A DNA stretch of 63,065 bases, taken from contig NZ_JBCLNF010000008.1 of NCBI RefSeq assembly GCF_039062465.1, forward strand, positions 1 to 63,065, in the 5' to 3' direction. This DNA is from Parolsenella sp958406235 (GTDB lineage Bacteria; Actinomycetota; Coriobacteriia; Coriobacteriales; Atopobiaceae). Under the pieces are notes generated by a model. It did no database searches. It was given only the letters and a program-made list of their open reading frames with translations, and had not been told where the DNA came from. Positions 42,740 to 50,920 of the stretch are shown piece by piece. Made by a program: the position numbers and the translations under genes. Position 1 is the stretch's first letter, and the number at the start of each line of letters is the position of its first letter.

Positions 42740-43969
42740 TTATGCTGCCTGGCCAATCGTGGCACCGCAGGTAGAGCACCTATAGCCGTTGGGAACTTCT
42801 TCGTCCCACGCCTCGGCATCTACGACGGTCACGTAATGACCCTCAACAGTGACATACTCCGAGTTCCACGAGCCGCAATCGCCACCGCTCAAAAGAGAAG
42901 CATCGATGTGCTCTCGCTCGATTCCCGTAATATCTTCCCCGCAGCCACCGCAAATGGAGCGCTCCTGAACCGTTGACTCAACCCACTCCTCATGCGTCGC
43001 CGCATCGTGGTGCACGGTCTTGGCCTGGGCCACCCAATCGTGGGCATGGCTACTACGGTCACACCAGTTCTTGAGACGACGCAGGAACGCCGCCATATCA
43101 CAACGGGTCACCGAACTCATCGGGCGATACTCGCGAGATCCATCACCATTAATCCAACCGGTACTGATCTCGGACGACACCATCCAGAGGATGTCGTCAC
43201 GGTGATACGTTGAGGTGTTGACGTCCCTAAACGGGTTGACGGCCATGCCGTTCACATCGCCACCCATATAGAGCGCGAGGCGCTTGAGGAACGCGGCCAT
43301 GTCGCAGCGGGCAACCGTGTCCATACCACGAAAGGTGCCGTCGCTAAAGCCGGTCGAGATGCCCACCGAGGCAAGCCACCAGATCTCCTTGGCATGATAG
43401 AAGTTCTCGTCAACGTCAGAGAAACGGGCCCTATCCTGCTCCGTGGGCTCAAACTCGGGAGAGCCCGCAAGCCTGTAGAGAAAGGCCGCCATGTCGCAAC
43501 GCTTCACCGTTTCATAGGGACGAAACTCAATGCCGCCAGCAACGGGCCAACCGGTGGTTACGCCGGTCGAGTAGAGCCACGCGACGTCGTCGCTGTGGCC
43601 CGTGTCGGCATAGACATCCGTAAAGGGGCTAATAGGCTGCGGCTTGGGAACAGAAGGGGTGCCGCCGGAGCCAGACGAGCTGCCCCCGCCAGAAGTACCG
43701 CCGCTGCTCGAGCCGCCACCGGTGGACCCGCCGCTTTCGTGCACGCAATTTGAGCATGGGGTCTTGCCCTTATTGATAGCCTCCTGGAGCGTCATGGAGG
43801 TGGGGTTCTTCATCCCCGAACAGTTGCTAACGTAGTGATACTTGGAGCCCGTACGAGACACGTACACGATGCGGCTCATATCCTGGGCATGGGCCAAGGT
43901 CGCCGGCACAAACGATACCGCCAGCGCAACGAGCAGCGCCAACGCGACCGAGCGGGCTCTTCTAACCAT
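42740..43969 (-). CDS. Secreted S-layer-homology protein with Cys-rich ends
   Basis: The 409-residue protein has a signal peptide (RRARSVALALLVALAVSF...AHAQ), then a module with YHYVSNCSGMKNPTSM and TPCSNC cysteines typical of small metal/nuclease-associated domains. A Gly/Ser linker follows, then three SLH repeats (about 110-320), each ending RCDMAAFLxRL. The C-terminus has four more cysteines (CGGCG and CSTCG). The domain order suggests a wall-bound protein attached through SLH repeats. The ATG at 43969 follows TTTGGAG. It is 36% shorter than the two CAP-SLH proteins nearby and lacks the CAP domain. Confidence 0.85.
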   Translation of the reverse strand: MVRRARSVALALLVALAVSFVPATLAHAQDMSRIVYVSRTGSKYHYVSNCSGMKNPTSMTLQEAINKGKTPCSNCVHESGGSTGGGSSSGGTSGGGSSSGSGGTPSVPKPQPISPFTDVYADTGHSDDVAWLYSTGVTTGWPVAGGIEFRPYETVKRCDMAAFLYRLAGSPEFEPTEQDRARFSDVDENFYHAKEIWWLASVGISTGFSDGTFRGMDTVARCDMAAFLKRLALYMGGDVNGMAVNPFRDVNTSTYHRDDILWMVSSEISTGWINGDGSREYRPMSSVTRCDMAAFLRRLKNWCDRSSHAHDWVAQAKTVHHDAATHEEWVESTVQERSICGGCGEDITGIEREHIDASLLSGGDCGSWNSEYVTVEGHYVTVVDAEAWDEEVPNGYRCSTCGATIGQAA

Positions 43970-44018
43970 TGTCACTCCAAAGACTCGCGCGAGAATTAAT
44001 GAAGGAACTTAGCTAAGT

Positions 44019-45048
44019 TTAAGCCTTAGCCAGGGCCTTAACCATAGCGAGGAGCTTCCTTCGTGCGGTCTCGAGCAGCAGGAAGCCCACAAACATAAGC
44101 AACGTCATGCCAAGCAGCATCGGAAGGCCCATGACCAGAGGCAGCTCGCCAATCCACGCAAAGCGGCCGACAAGCCAGATATCATAAAACCAGCTACTGG
44201 TATCGATAAGGTAGACGCCAAAGGCAGAGCCCGAGAGAACGACAAGCACTCGCTCCACCGGCTTGGGCAACCCGGCAATCCTCTGGCAAAGGAGAAAGAC
44301 GCAGATCGCATCCACCACCAGGAGAGGGGACACATATGCAATCCACCCATGTGGCTCGATGCCAACAGCAAGACCCTTTACCTCGAGAAACGTCAGCACA
44401 ACGGGAATAACGAGAACAGCGCCAACGAGGACAGGGCTACGGAGCGCGGCGTTGATCTTGTCCAGGTTCAACTTGATGGCAGCACCCAAAATCCAAAGAG
44501 CGATCAGCCACATAACGGAATAGCCGTCGTTAATTCCGATGCCCGCCCTGTTGTCATAGCGAATAGACCCGAGAACGCTACACGCGATCACGAGAAGAAC
44601 GGACAGGCGCCCAATCCGGCGCGACTCCAATCGCTCGATGCCCTCGCAAACGAAGGGCAGCAGTAGTTGCATAACGAGATAGGAGCTCAGGTACCAATAT
44701 CTCGAGGTCAGCACAGGGAAGAAAGCACGATATAGCCACGGTCCGGGCTCGGCGCCACCAAGCAGCCCAACCAAAGCCGTAGAAACCGACCAAAAGACGG
44801 CGGTCTCCCAGAGGCCGAGAACTTTTCGCCAATTTGTCTTCCTTCCAACGGCAAGGTATCCACTGATGATCGCGAAAACGTTAACGGCGACTGACGCCGC
44901 ATTATTGAGGCAGGCATAGATTAGCTCACCGCGCGTCGCCAGCGACCAATCCAGTACCCCCCCGACCAAGATTGTGCAGGAGGACAACCATGAACATGCT
45001 TGCAAGACGAGCGATGTCTAGCCCGTATTCTCTCTGCCGAGACCCCAA
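44019..45048 (-). pseudogene. Frameshifted acyltransferase-3 family membrane protein
   Basis: Two overlapping frames together encode one multi-helix acyltransferase. The upstream frame gives REYGLDIARLASMFMVVLLHN, the family's N-terminal helix with its catalytic-type His. The downstream frame, from about 44960 to 44019, gives the remaining about nine membrane helices. They meet at a run of seven G (plus-strand C7, 44957-44963); six G would join them as RGVLDW. A TTG at 45048, behind GGGGAG, is the probable start. Either a phase-variable gene in the off state, a true mutation, or a sequencing error. Such enzymes acetylate or otherwise acylate surface sugars. Confidence 0.75.
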
Positions 45049-45222
45049 TGAGACTGCTCCCCGATCGACCGTCCAGACCGTTCCTGTCCAGATTATCCCA
45101 GCAACAACATAATGGCGTGGCCGATGAAAGCTTTCGCGCGAGAAGCCCGACTTCTCGGCACCAATGTCGAAAGGGCGCCAAGGGGCGCAATTGGAATCCG
45201 CCGCCCACAACGAAACAATGCC

Positions 45223-45450
45223 GGGTTCTCGCAGGTCATGCTCGAAAACGAGCATCTGACGCTTGGGCTCCTCAACGTCCCCGAGGACAGCCGTTGCGTC
45301 TTCCTCACCGCATCGGGCACCGGCACCATGGAGGAAGCCGTCATGTCCGTCCTGAAGCCCGGCAGGGGTGCCCCTACATGCCCTCGCGCATCTCACTCGC
45401 CATCGTCAACGTCGTGGAGAGCCTCTATGACAGGGATGGGAAGCGCTAGC
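45223..45450 (+). pseudogene. Remnant of a class V aminotransferase
   Basis: A plus-strand frame holds FSQVMLENEHLTLGLLN and VFLTASGTGTMEEAVMSV, the N-terminal half of a class V PLP aminotransferase such as 2-aminoethylphosphonate or alanine-glyoxylate aminotransferase. The frame then breaks near 45370; the next frame carries a further short piece ending VVESLYDRDGKR. Lysine, C-terminus and start are all lost. If it came from an aminoethylphosphonate pathway, it hints that the island once added phosphonate to a surface glycan. Confidence 0.6.
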
Positions 45451-45522
45451 GAGTGAAGTCGGCAACTCATCGACGGGTCCACTGACCCCGAGTAACCATC
45501 CCTGCACAATCTCAAACGAAGA

Positions 45523-45548
45523 GGGGGCGCCGGAAACCCGACGCCCCC
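45523..45548 (-). terminator. Terminator of the first CAP-SLH gene
   Basis: Arms 45523-45533 and 45538-45548 pair over 11 positions with one mismatch around an AAAC tetraloop. It lies about 30 nt past the stop codon. A T-run is short on the minus strand. Confidence 0.65.
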
Positions 45549-45577
45549 AAACTCGCCAGTTGCCGAACCCTACCCGT

Positions 45578-46073
45578 CCTATACCAGGCCCTTGTCGCTC
45601 ATCCTGCGCAGGAACGCGGCCATGTCGCAGCGGGCGACGTTGCGCATTCCGCCGAAGGTGCCGTCCGGGAAGCCGGCGGACACGCCGTTGGCGGCGAGCC
45701 AGCAGACGTCGGAGGCGTGGTTTGCCTCGTCGCCGTCGCGGACGTCGGAGAAGGGGCTCCCGCCCACGGACGAGACGTCGTGGCCCGCCCGGGAGCTCAG
45801 CCTGCGCAGGAACGCGGCCATGTCCTGCCTGACCACCGTGGCGTAGGGGCGGAAGGTGCCGTCGCCGAAGCCGCGGGAGACGCCGCTCTCGGCGAGCCAG
45901 CAGATCTCGCGGTAGTGCGGGGTGTCCGGGGTGACGTCGGAGAAGGGCGAGGACGCGGGGGCCTCGTAGGCGGGCGACCCCGCGACGCGGTACAGGAACG
46001 CGGCCATGTCGCAGCGGGCGACCGAGGCGTAGGGCTGGAAGGCGAAGGTGCCGTCGCCGTTGTCGAAGCCGGT
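45578..46073 (-). repeat. Identical 3' segment of CAP-SLH gene 1
   Basis: These about 496 nt are identical to 47600-48095 (offset 2022) by line-by-line comparison. The segment encodes almost all of the three SLH repeats and the stop codon. Identity stops abruptly at the boundary with the diverged CAP-side sequence. Confidence 0.9.
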
Positions 46074-47240
46074 CGTGATGCCCTGCGACGCCATCCAATT
46101 GATGTCGTTCGCATGATCCACCGAAGACGCCACATCGCTGAAGTAACAAACGGAGATGTATACAATCCGTTTGTTACCCGCGTCATCAGTAAGGTATAGA
46201 TCAGTAGTGCCCGCCGCGTGAGGCACGAGACGCCGCCCTCCTTCGACGGATACGATGCTGTTGTCAGCACTTGTCAGAGTGCCAACAAGGTCATAACGCC
46301 AGTCGCAATAGTTGGATTCCAGCTTATAATCAAGCGTCTGACCAACCACGAGACCGGTGGGTTTCACATTATGGAAGAACTGGGCGCCCAACATCTCAAA
46401 GAACAGCGTGGCGTCGAAAGTCAGATTATCACCTTGGATGCGAGTCGGGCTCTGGTCGTCATACACTTCCGCTGAAGCCTCGCCGGCAAATACGCTGCCA
46501 TAAGGATACAATGCCGGCGCCTGGGCAAAGCCATAAGATCGAAACGTCGGATCAATTAGAGCCTGATAGTGACCATATTCGCCGCTATTCTGCCCAGCCG
46601 TATGTTTAATCCATTCTGACTTCTCGCTCGCCCAATCGTCAATTGCCTCAGAGATGTTGCTCTCTCCCCACGCCAGAACCTCGCCATTAGCAGAAATGCC
46701 GTTGTAGGTTGCCGTAAAGCAGGACGTTCCATCCGGACGCATGTGACCCAAATTGTAGTCATACGCCTCAATCGAACGCTGCAGAGCTATCCTCTCGAGC
46801 GCATTCGACCATTTGGGCGAAAGGTACTCGCTAACGCTAATCCCCGCATTGCTGAGGTACTGCCTGACCGTCACGTAGCTACCGTTGTACTCAAGCTTCA
46901 CGCTGGAGTCGTTATAGGCGTCCCTTCGCCAGCGAATCACGGCGTCGAGAGCATTTGCATAGACGGCGTTCTGATTGACGCTGGCCTGCGCCGTCACATG
47001 GAAGGCCCTGCCGATTTCCACGCCAGTTATTGAGGAGGGTCGCGAAACGGAGCGGGCGCCGTCACGATCAGAGACTACTTCCGCATCGTCGGCCGTCGCG
47101 TTCGGGTCGGCCTCAACTGGTGCGCTAAACAGCTCCTCCCCGTTGATACTCTCGGCAAGCGCTATACGAGGAGAGCACAGTAACAGGCTAATCGAACAAG
47201 CTGCCAACAGGCCCGCTTTAGCTAAATTCCTTACTCGCAT
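45579..47240 (-). CDS. Secreted CAP-domain protein with three SLH repeats (copy 1)
   Basis: The 553-residue protein has a signal peptide (LAKAGLLAACSISLLLCSPRIALA), a spacer, and a CAP/SCP domain (about 85-245; WSNALERIALQRSIEAYDYN, then AWGESNISEAIDDW and GEYGHYQALIDP). A beta-rich Ig-like stretch follows (about 290-375), then three SLH repeats ending ARCDMAAFLYRVAG, VRQDMAAFLRRLSS and ARCDMAAFLRRMSD. The ATG at 47240 follows AGAGGGG. The CAP domain is of unknown activity; SLH repeats would hold it on pyruvylated wall glycan. The 3' segment is identical to that of the next gene. Confidence 0.9.
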   Translation of the reverse strand: MRVRNLAKAGLLAACSISLLLCSPRIALAESINGEELFSAPVEADPNATADDAEVVSDRDGARSVSRPSSITGVEIGRAFHVTAQASVNQNAVYANALDAVIRWRRDAYNDSSVKLEYNGSYVTVRQYLSNAGISVSEYLSPKWSNALERIALQRSIEAYDYNLGHMRPDGTSCFTATYNGISANGEVLAWGESNISEAIDDWASEKSEWIKHTAGQNSGEYGHYQALIDPTFRSYGFAQAPALYPYGSVFAGEASAEVYDDQSPTRIQGDNLTFDATLFFEMLGAQFFHNVKPTGLVVGQTLDYKLESNYCDWRYDLVGTLTSADNSIVSVEGGRRLVPHAAGTTDLYLTDDAGNKRIVYISVCYFSDVASSVDHANDINWMASQGITTGFDNGDGTFAFQPYASVARCDMAAFLYRVAGSPAYEAPASSPFSDVTPDTPHYREICWLAESGVSRGFGDGTFRPYATVVRQDMAAFLRRLSSRAGHDVSSVGGSPFSDVRDGDEANHASDVCWLAANGVSAGFPDGTFGGMRNVARCDMAAFLRRMSDKGLV

Positions 47241-47600
47241 AGACCCCTCTTTCTTCGATGTACCTACAATGGAACAAGCCGCACCATATGGCTCCTCGGG
47301 GCCAGGATTCCCACACTGCCACGAAAGGCTGAACGCTTCCTGAATAGCCCTGTTCACACCGATTGTGCTCCATGTCACAGGCGAACTACCCATATATTCG
47401 ACAAGCGGCGCTTGAAATTAGCACTGAAACTAACCCGCACCGATTCCAAGGGGTAGCTCCATCGCAAGGCACATCGCAACGCCCTCACCAAGCGCGTAGC
47501 AAGCGACAGCGAGCCGTTCATAACCTCCCATCTAAAGACGCGCGGGGGCACCGGATACCCGACACTCCCCGCGCGCCATTGGAGCCTATGCCACCTCGCC
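47241..47600. other. Intergenic region between the CAP-SLH paralogues
   Basis: This 360-nt gap holds the terminator of copy 2 (47539-47575) and, presumably, the promoter of copy 1. No gene is seen. Confidence 0.5.
47539..47575 (-). terminator. Terminator of the second CAP-SLH gene
   Basis: Arms 47539-47547 and 47567-47575 pair perfectly over 9 bp around a partly paired interior. It stands 25 nt beyond the stop codon and resembles the one after copy 1 in position, not in sequence. Confidence 0.6.
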
Positions 47601-48095
47601 CTATACCAGGCCCTTGTCGCTCATCCTGCGCAGGAACGCGGCCATGTCGCAGCGGGCGACGTTGCGCATTCCGCCGAAGGTGCCGTCCGGGAAGCCGGCG
47701 GACACGCCGTTGGCGGCGAGCCAGCAGACGTCGGAGGCGTGGTTTGCCTCGTCGCCGTCGCGGACGTCGGAGAAGGGGCTCCCGCCCACGGACGAGACGT
47801 CGTGGCCCGCCCGGGAGCTCAGCCTGCGCAGGAACGCGGCCATGTCCTGCCTGACCACCGTGGCGTAGGGGCGGAAGGTGCCGTCGCCGAAGCCGCGGGA
47901 GACGCCGCTCTCGGCGAGCCAGCAGATCTCGCGGTAGTGCGGGGTGTCCGGGGTGACGTCGGAGAAGGGCGAGGACGCGGGGGCCTCGTAGGCGGGCGAC
48001 CCCGCGACGCGGTACAGGAACGCGGCCATGTCGCAGCGGGCGACCGAGGCGTAGGGCTGGAAGGCGAAGGTGCCGTCGCCGTTGTCGAAGCCGGT
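47600..48095 (-). repeat. Identical 3' segment of CAP-SLH gene 2
   Basis: Partner of 45578-46073; the two are identical over about 496 nt. Confidence 0.9.
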
Positions 48096-49256
48096 GGAAA
48101 TCCCGGTCTCGCCCATCCAATTGATGTCGTCGGCGTGGTCCACCGTGGACGGAACGTCGGAGAAGAAGCGGACCTCATACACGCCCGGAATGCTGTTACC
48201 GGCATCGTCCGTCAGACACACGGTAACCGTACCGGCAGCATGAGGAACGAGGAAGTCATTTTCAACGGACACAAGACTCGGAGAGTCGACCCCAAGCGTG
48301 CCGACCAGGTTATATTCTCCGCCGGAATACTCGGGGACAATCACATACAAAAGCGGCCTGCCCACCAAGAGGCCATCTTCCGGGACGTTAGTGACAAAGT
48401 CGCTATCCAGCCACGCGAGATTAAGGGTGGCATCGAACGTATTGTTGGGACCTTCGATTCGCGTCGGACTCTGATCACTGAATACATTCGTTGAGTACTC
48501 GCACGTGAAGACGTAGTCAAAACGCGTCGCGGGTGCCTGAGCGAAGCCGTAAGAGCGAATCTCGGGGGTGATCAGCATCAGGTAATTGCTGTACTCGCCG
48601 TAATTGGACTCTCCATTCGTAAACTTAATCCACTGCGCCTTCTCGGCACCCCAGTAATCGATGGCCTGGCAGATGTTGCCGGCACCCCACTGGAGCATCT
48701 CGCCCTCAGAGCCAACGCCGTTGTACGTTGCCGTGTGCCAGTACGATCCGTCCGGGCGGCGATTGCCCAAGTTGTCATCTCCCGCCTCGACAGCGCGCTG
48801 GAGCGCAATCCTCTCGAGAGTATTCGACCACTTGGGCGAGAAGTACTCGTCCCTGCTGATTCCCACATAGTTGAGGTATTCGGGAATGGTCACAAGATAA
48901 TCGTTATAAAGGAGCTTCACATCAGAGTTGTAATACGCCTCCTTACGCCAATACGTAATTGCATCAAGCGCATCCTCGTAGACGGCGTTCTGGTCGACGT
49001 AGATCTGTTTTCTCGCATGGAAGCCCGTGCCAATCTTCACGCCCGTCACAGACGAGACGCGCCCAGAGGAGCTGCCGTTCGCACGACCCTCAATCTCGCC
49101 AACGTCATCGGCGGGCACCGCATCCGCCTCAGCGGCGGGGCTTGTCAGCCTCTCGCCATCGTCAGAATCCGCAAGCGCCACGCTAGGAGAGCACAGGAGC
49201 AGGCTGATCGAACAAATGGCCAGCAGGCCGGTCTTGACCACGTTTCTTACTCGCAT
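47601..49256 (-). CDS. Secreted CAP-domain protein with three SLH repeats (copy 2)
   Basis: The 551-residue paralogue of copy 1 has the same layout: signal peptide (VVKTGLLAICSISLLLCSPSVALA), CAP/SCP domain (WSNTLERIALQRAVEAGDDN, QWGAGNICQAIDYW, GEYSNYLMLITP), beta-rich stretch, and three SLH repeats. The CAP half is clearly diverged from copy 1, while the SLH half is identical at the DNA level. That pattern fits recent gene conversion or duplication with rapid CAP divergence. The ATG is at 49256. It is the first of the surface proteins read from the pyruvyl transferase side. Confidence 0.9.
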   Translation of the reverse strand: MRVRNVVKTGLLAICSISLLLCSPSVALADSDDGERLTSPAAEADAVPADDVGEIEGRANGSSSGRVSSVTGVKIGTGFHARKQIYVDQNAVYEDALDAITYWRKEAYYNSDVKLLYNDYLVTIPEYLNYVGISRDEYFSPKWSNTLERIALQRAVEAGDDNLGNRRPDGSYWHTATYNGVGSEGEMLQWGAGNICQAIDYWGAEKAQWIKFTNGESNYGEYSNYLMLITPEIRSYGFAQAPATRFDYVFTCEYSTNVFSDQSPTRIEGPNNTFDATLNLAWLDSDFVTNVPEDGLLVGRPLLYVIVPEYSGGEYNLVGTLGVDSPSLVSVENDFLVPHAAGTVTVCLTDDAGNSIPGVYEVRFFSDVPSTVDHADDINWMGETGISTGFDNGDGTFAFQPYASVARCDMAAFLYRVAGSPAYEAPASSPFSDVTPDTPHYREICWLAESGVSRGFGDGTFRPYATVVRQDMAAFLRRLSSRAGHDVSSVGGSPFSDVRDGDEANHASDVCWLAANGVSAGFPDGTFGGMRNVARCDMAAFLRRMSDKGLV

Positions 49257-49429
49257 GGTCCCCTTCTTTCCTCAGCACGCTGACAGTTTTCTGAATACAC
49301 GCCTCTATCTGAATTGTGTCTCAAGCTGACATCAATTACCCCACGCATTCGACGGGCGGCCCGATAAATGCGAAAACGGGACAAGCGTCCCGTCTTCGGC
49401 GTCAAATCGATCAATTATCGCTGCGCGAA

Positions 49430-50773
49430 TTAGAGGCCCGAGCAGACCCCGGTCAGATCACGGTCGGCACCCTCGCAGAGCAAGGGATCGATCCTCGGCA
49501 CGGCGGGATCCATAAACAGCCTCTTTGCCAGCTCTGCCGGACTTTCCTCGAACTCACCAGACCCGACGCACATCTCTCCAACACCAGCGAGATCTGCGAG
49601 ATGATGCATCTTATTTGCGTAGTGAGGATGCTCGTCCCTCGATACCAACAGGCACGGGATGCCGTAGCAACATGCGATCAGCGCGGAGTGATACTTGTAG
49701 CTGACGAGCGCGTCGCAACGCAGGATTGGGGATTCGACCACCTTGGGAGAATAGCCCGCGAGCTCAACCTCGACCCCAACCGCAGCGAGTCTCTCCCTGA
49801 GAGCCTCGTTCATGTTCTCGTCATAGTGGCCGTCGTTCATGAAGGGGATGAGAAGGGCGCAGACGTCCCTTCCCTCCGCACAGGCGCTCGCCTCCTCTAC
49901 GCACGCCTTAACCACATTGGCGTACGTGTCCAGCAGGTCCCAGGTATGAAGAAATACAAAACCAAGCGTAAGCACCTTATCGTTGATTGCGCGAGCGCCG
50001 TCCCCCAGCTCCCTGAGCGCAAACACAAGGTCATCGCATTCGGTCAGCTGATCCGAAGAAATGCCCCTCTCCACCAGGATCTCCTTTGAACGAGGGTCTC
50101 TCAGCGAGAAATGGCGCGAGCCAGCAACTACGCGGCGGAGATGCTCGATGTATGCCTTATCGGAGATCTCTTCGTTCGTGCTCAAGCCAAGGCAGTAGAC
50201 ATCCTTGCCACGCGCGATCATGAGCTCGTTGATCCTGATAAACAGGTTGCTGGTATTGAAGTTGTTCACGTCATCGTTAAACTGACCGTCATCGAGAATG
50301 GCACCGCCGCCCCAGATGACGGCATCGAAGTAGTCGACGATGGAGTCAAGCTCCCTCGTCGTCGCGGGGTAATGGATCGGATGAACGCGGGCATCGACAT
50401 TGAGCCTGTCGTACGTCGGGTTGTCCCACAGGAGGACGGCTGTCCGGCACAGCGCCTCCTCGGGCAGGCGCTCGAGGACGGAGCGCATCATAAGTTCGTC
50501 ACCCAGGTTGTCGGCGCCATACCAGCCGGCAACGAGAATCCTCTTCCCGGAGCAGCCCCTCAGGCTGCGCTCGAAACCCTGAAGCTCACAGCTCAACAGC
50601 GCCGCGCGACGGGCCCGCCCCGTCTCGGACTCAAGCCAGGCAAGCCTGCCCTCAAGACGAAGAGAGTCCCGTGTCTCCTCGAGAGAGTCAAGCTTCGCAG
50701 AGACGGGGTCGATCGCCGTAGAGAGCAGATGCTGAACGCCTTGCTTCGTACGCTCTTTTAGACCGCTAAACAC
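49430..50773 (-). CDS. CsaB-like polysaccharide pyruvyl transferase
   Basis: The 447-residue protein belongs to the polysaccharide pyruvyl transferase family, with LVAGWYGADNLGDELMM (GYYGxxNxGDE-type motif), AVIWGGGAILDD and the C-terminal ALVSYKYHSALIACCYGIPCLLVSRDE segment. Such enzymes (CsaB in Bacillus) attach ketal pyruvate to wall polysaccharide, the ligand for SLH domains. The start is GTG 50773 with an excellent GGAGG 6-7 nt before it, rather than in-frame ATGs at 50812 and 50800 that sit in a hairpin. A coiled region (about 15-60) precedes the catalytic domain. Adjacent to the SLH genes, so a functional link is likely. Confidence 0.85.
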   Translation of the reverse strand: MFSGLKERTKQGVQHLLSTAIDPVSAKLDSLEETRDSLRLEGRLAWLESETGRARRAALLSCELQGFERSLRGCSGKRILVAGWYGADNLGDELMMRSVLERLPEEALCRTAVLLWDNPTYDRLNVDARVHPIHYPATTRELDSIVDYFDAVIWGGGAILDDGQFNDDVNNFNTSNLFIRINELMIARGKDVYCLGLSTNEEISDKAYIEHLRRVVAGSRHFSLRDPRSKEILVERGISSDQLTECDDLVFALRELGDGARAINDKVLTLGFVFLHTWDLLDTYANVVKACVEEASACAEGRDVCALLIPFMNDGHYDENMNEALRERLAAVGVEVELAGYSPKVVESPILRCDALVSYKYHSALIACCYGIPCLLVSRDEHPHYANKMHHLADLAGVGEMCVGSGEFEESPAELAKRLFMDPAVPRIDPLLCEGADRDLTGVCSGL

Positions 50774-50795
50774 AGTTATCCTCCAGCTAGGGACT

Positions 50796-50822
50796 CTCAT
50801 CTCGTACTTCATACGAGATGAG
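50796..50822. repeat. 11-bp-stem hairpin ahead of the pyruvyl transferase gene
   Basis: Arms 50796-50806 and 50812-50822 pair perfectly around a 5-nt loop, 23-49 nt before the GTG start. It would lie in the 5' leader of the transcript. Confidence 0.7.
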
Positions 50823-50878
50823 AAACGAAACGTGCATCCTTGATACCGAAAATCCGACAGGAATCCTCGGCGCGCTCA

Positions 50879-50887
50879 CCCCCCCCC
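50879..50887 (-). repeat. Nine-G tract in the leader of the pyruvyl transferase gene
   Basis: A run of nine C on the plus strand (G on the minus strand) in the 147-nt gap between the GtrII-like stop and the pyruvyl transferase start, about 106 nt upstream of the GTG. Such tracts are prone to slippage. Confidence 0.8.
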
Positions 50888-50920
50888 AAACAAGATCACG
50901 GGCGGGCACACGGAACGGCC

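Larger units (their letters stand above)
45049..45578. other. Decayed region between surface genes
   Basis: Apart from the aminotransferase remnant and the hairpin at 45523-45548, no intact gene is seen in these 530 nt. The upstream frame of the acyltransferase stays open here without a start. Confidence 0.5.
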
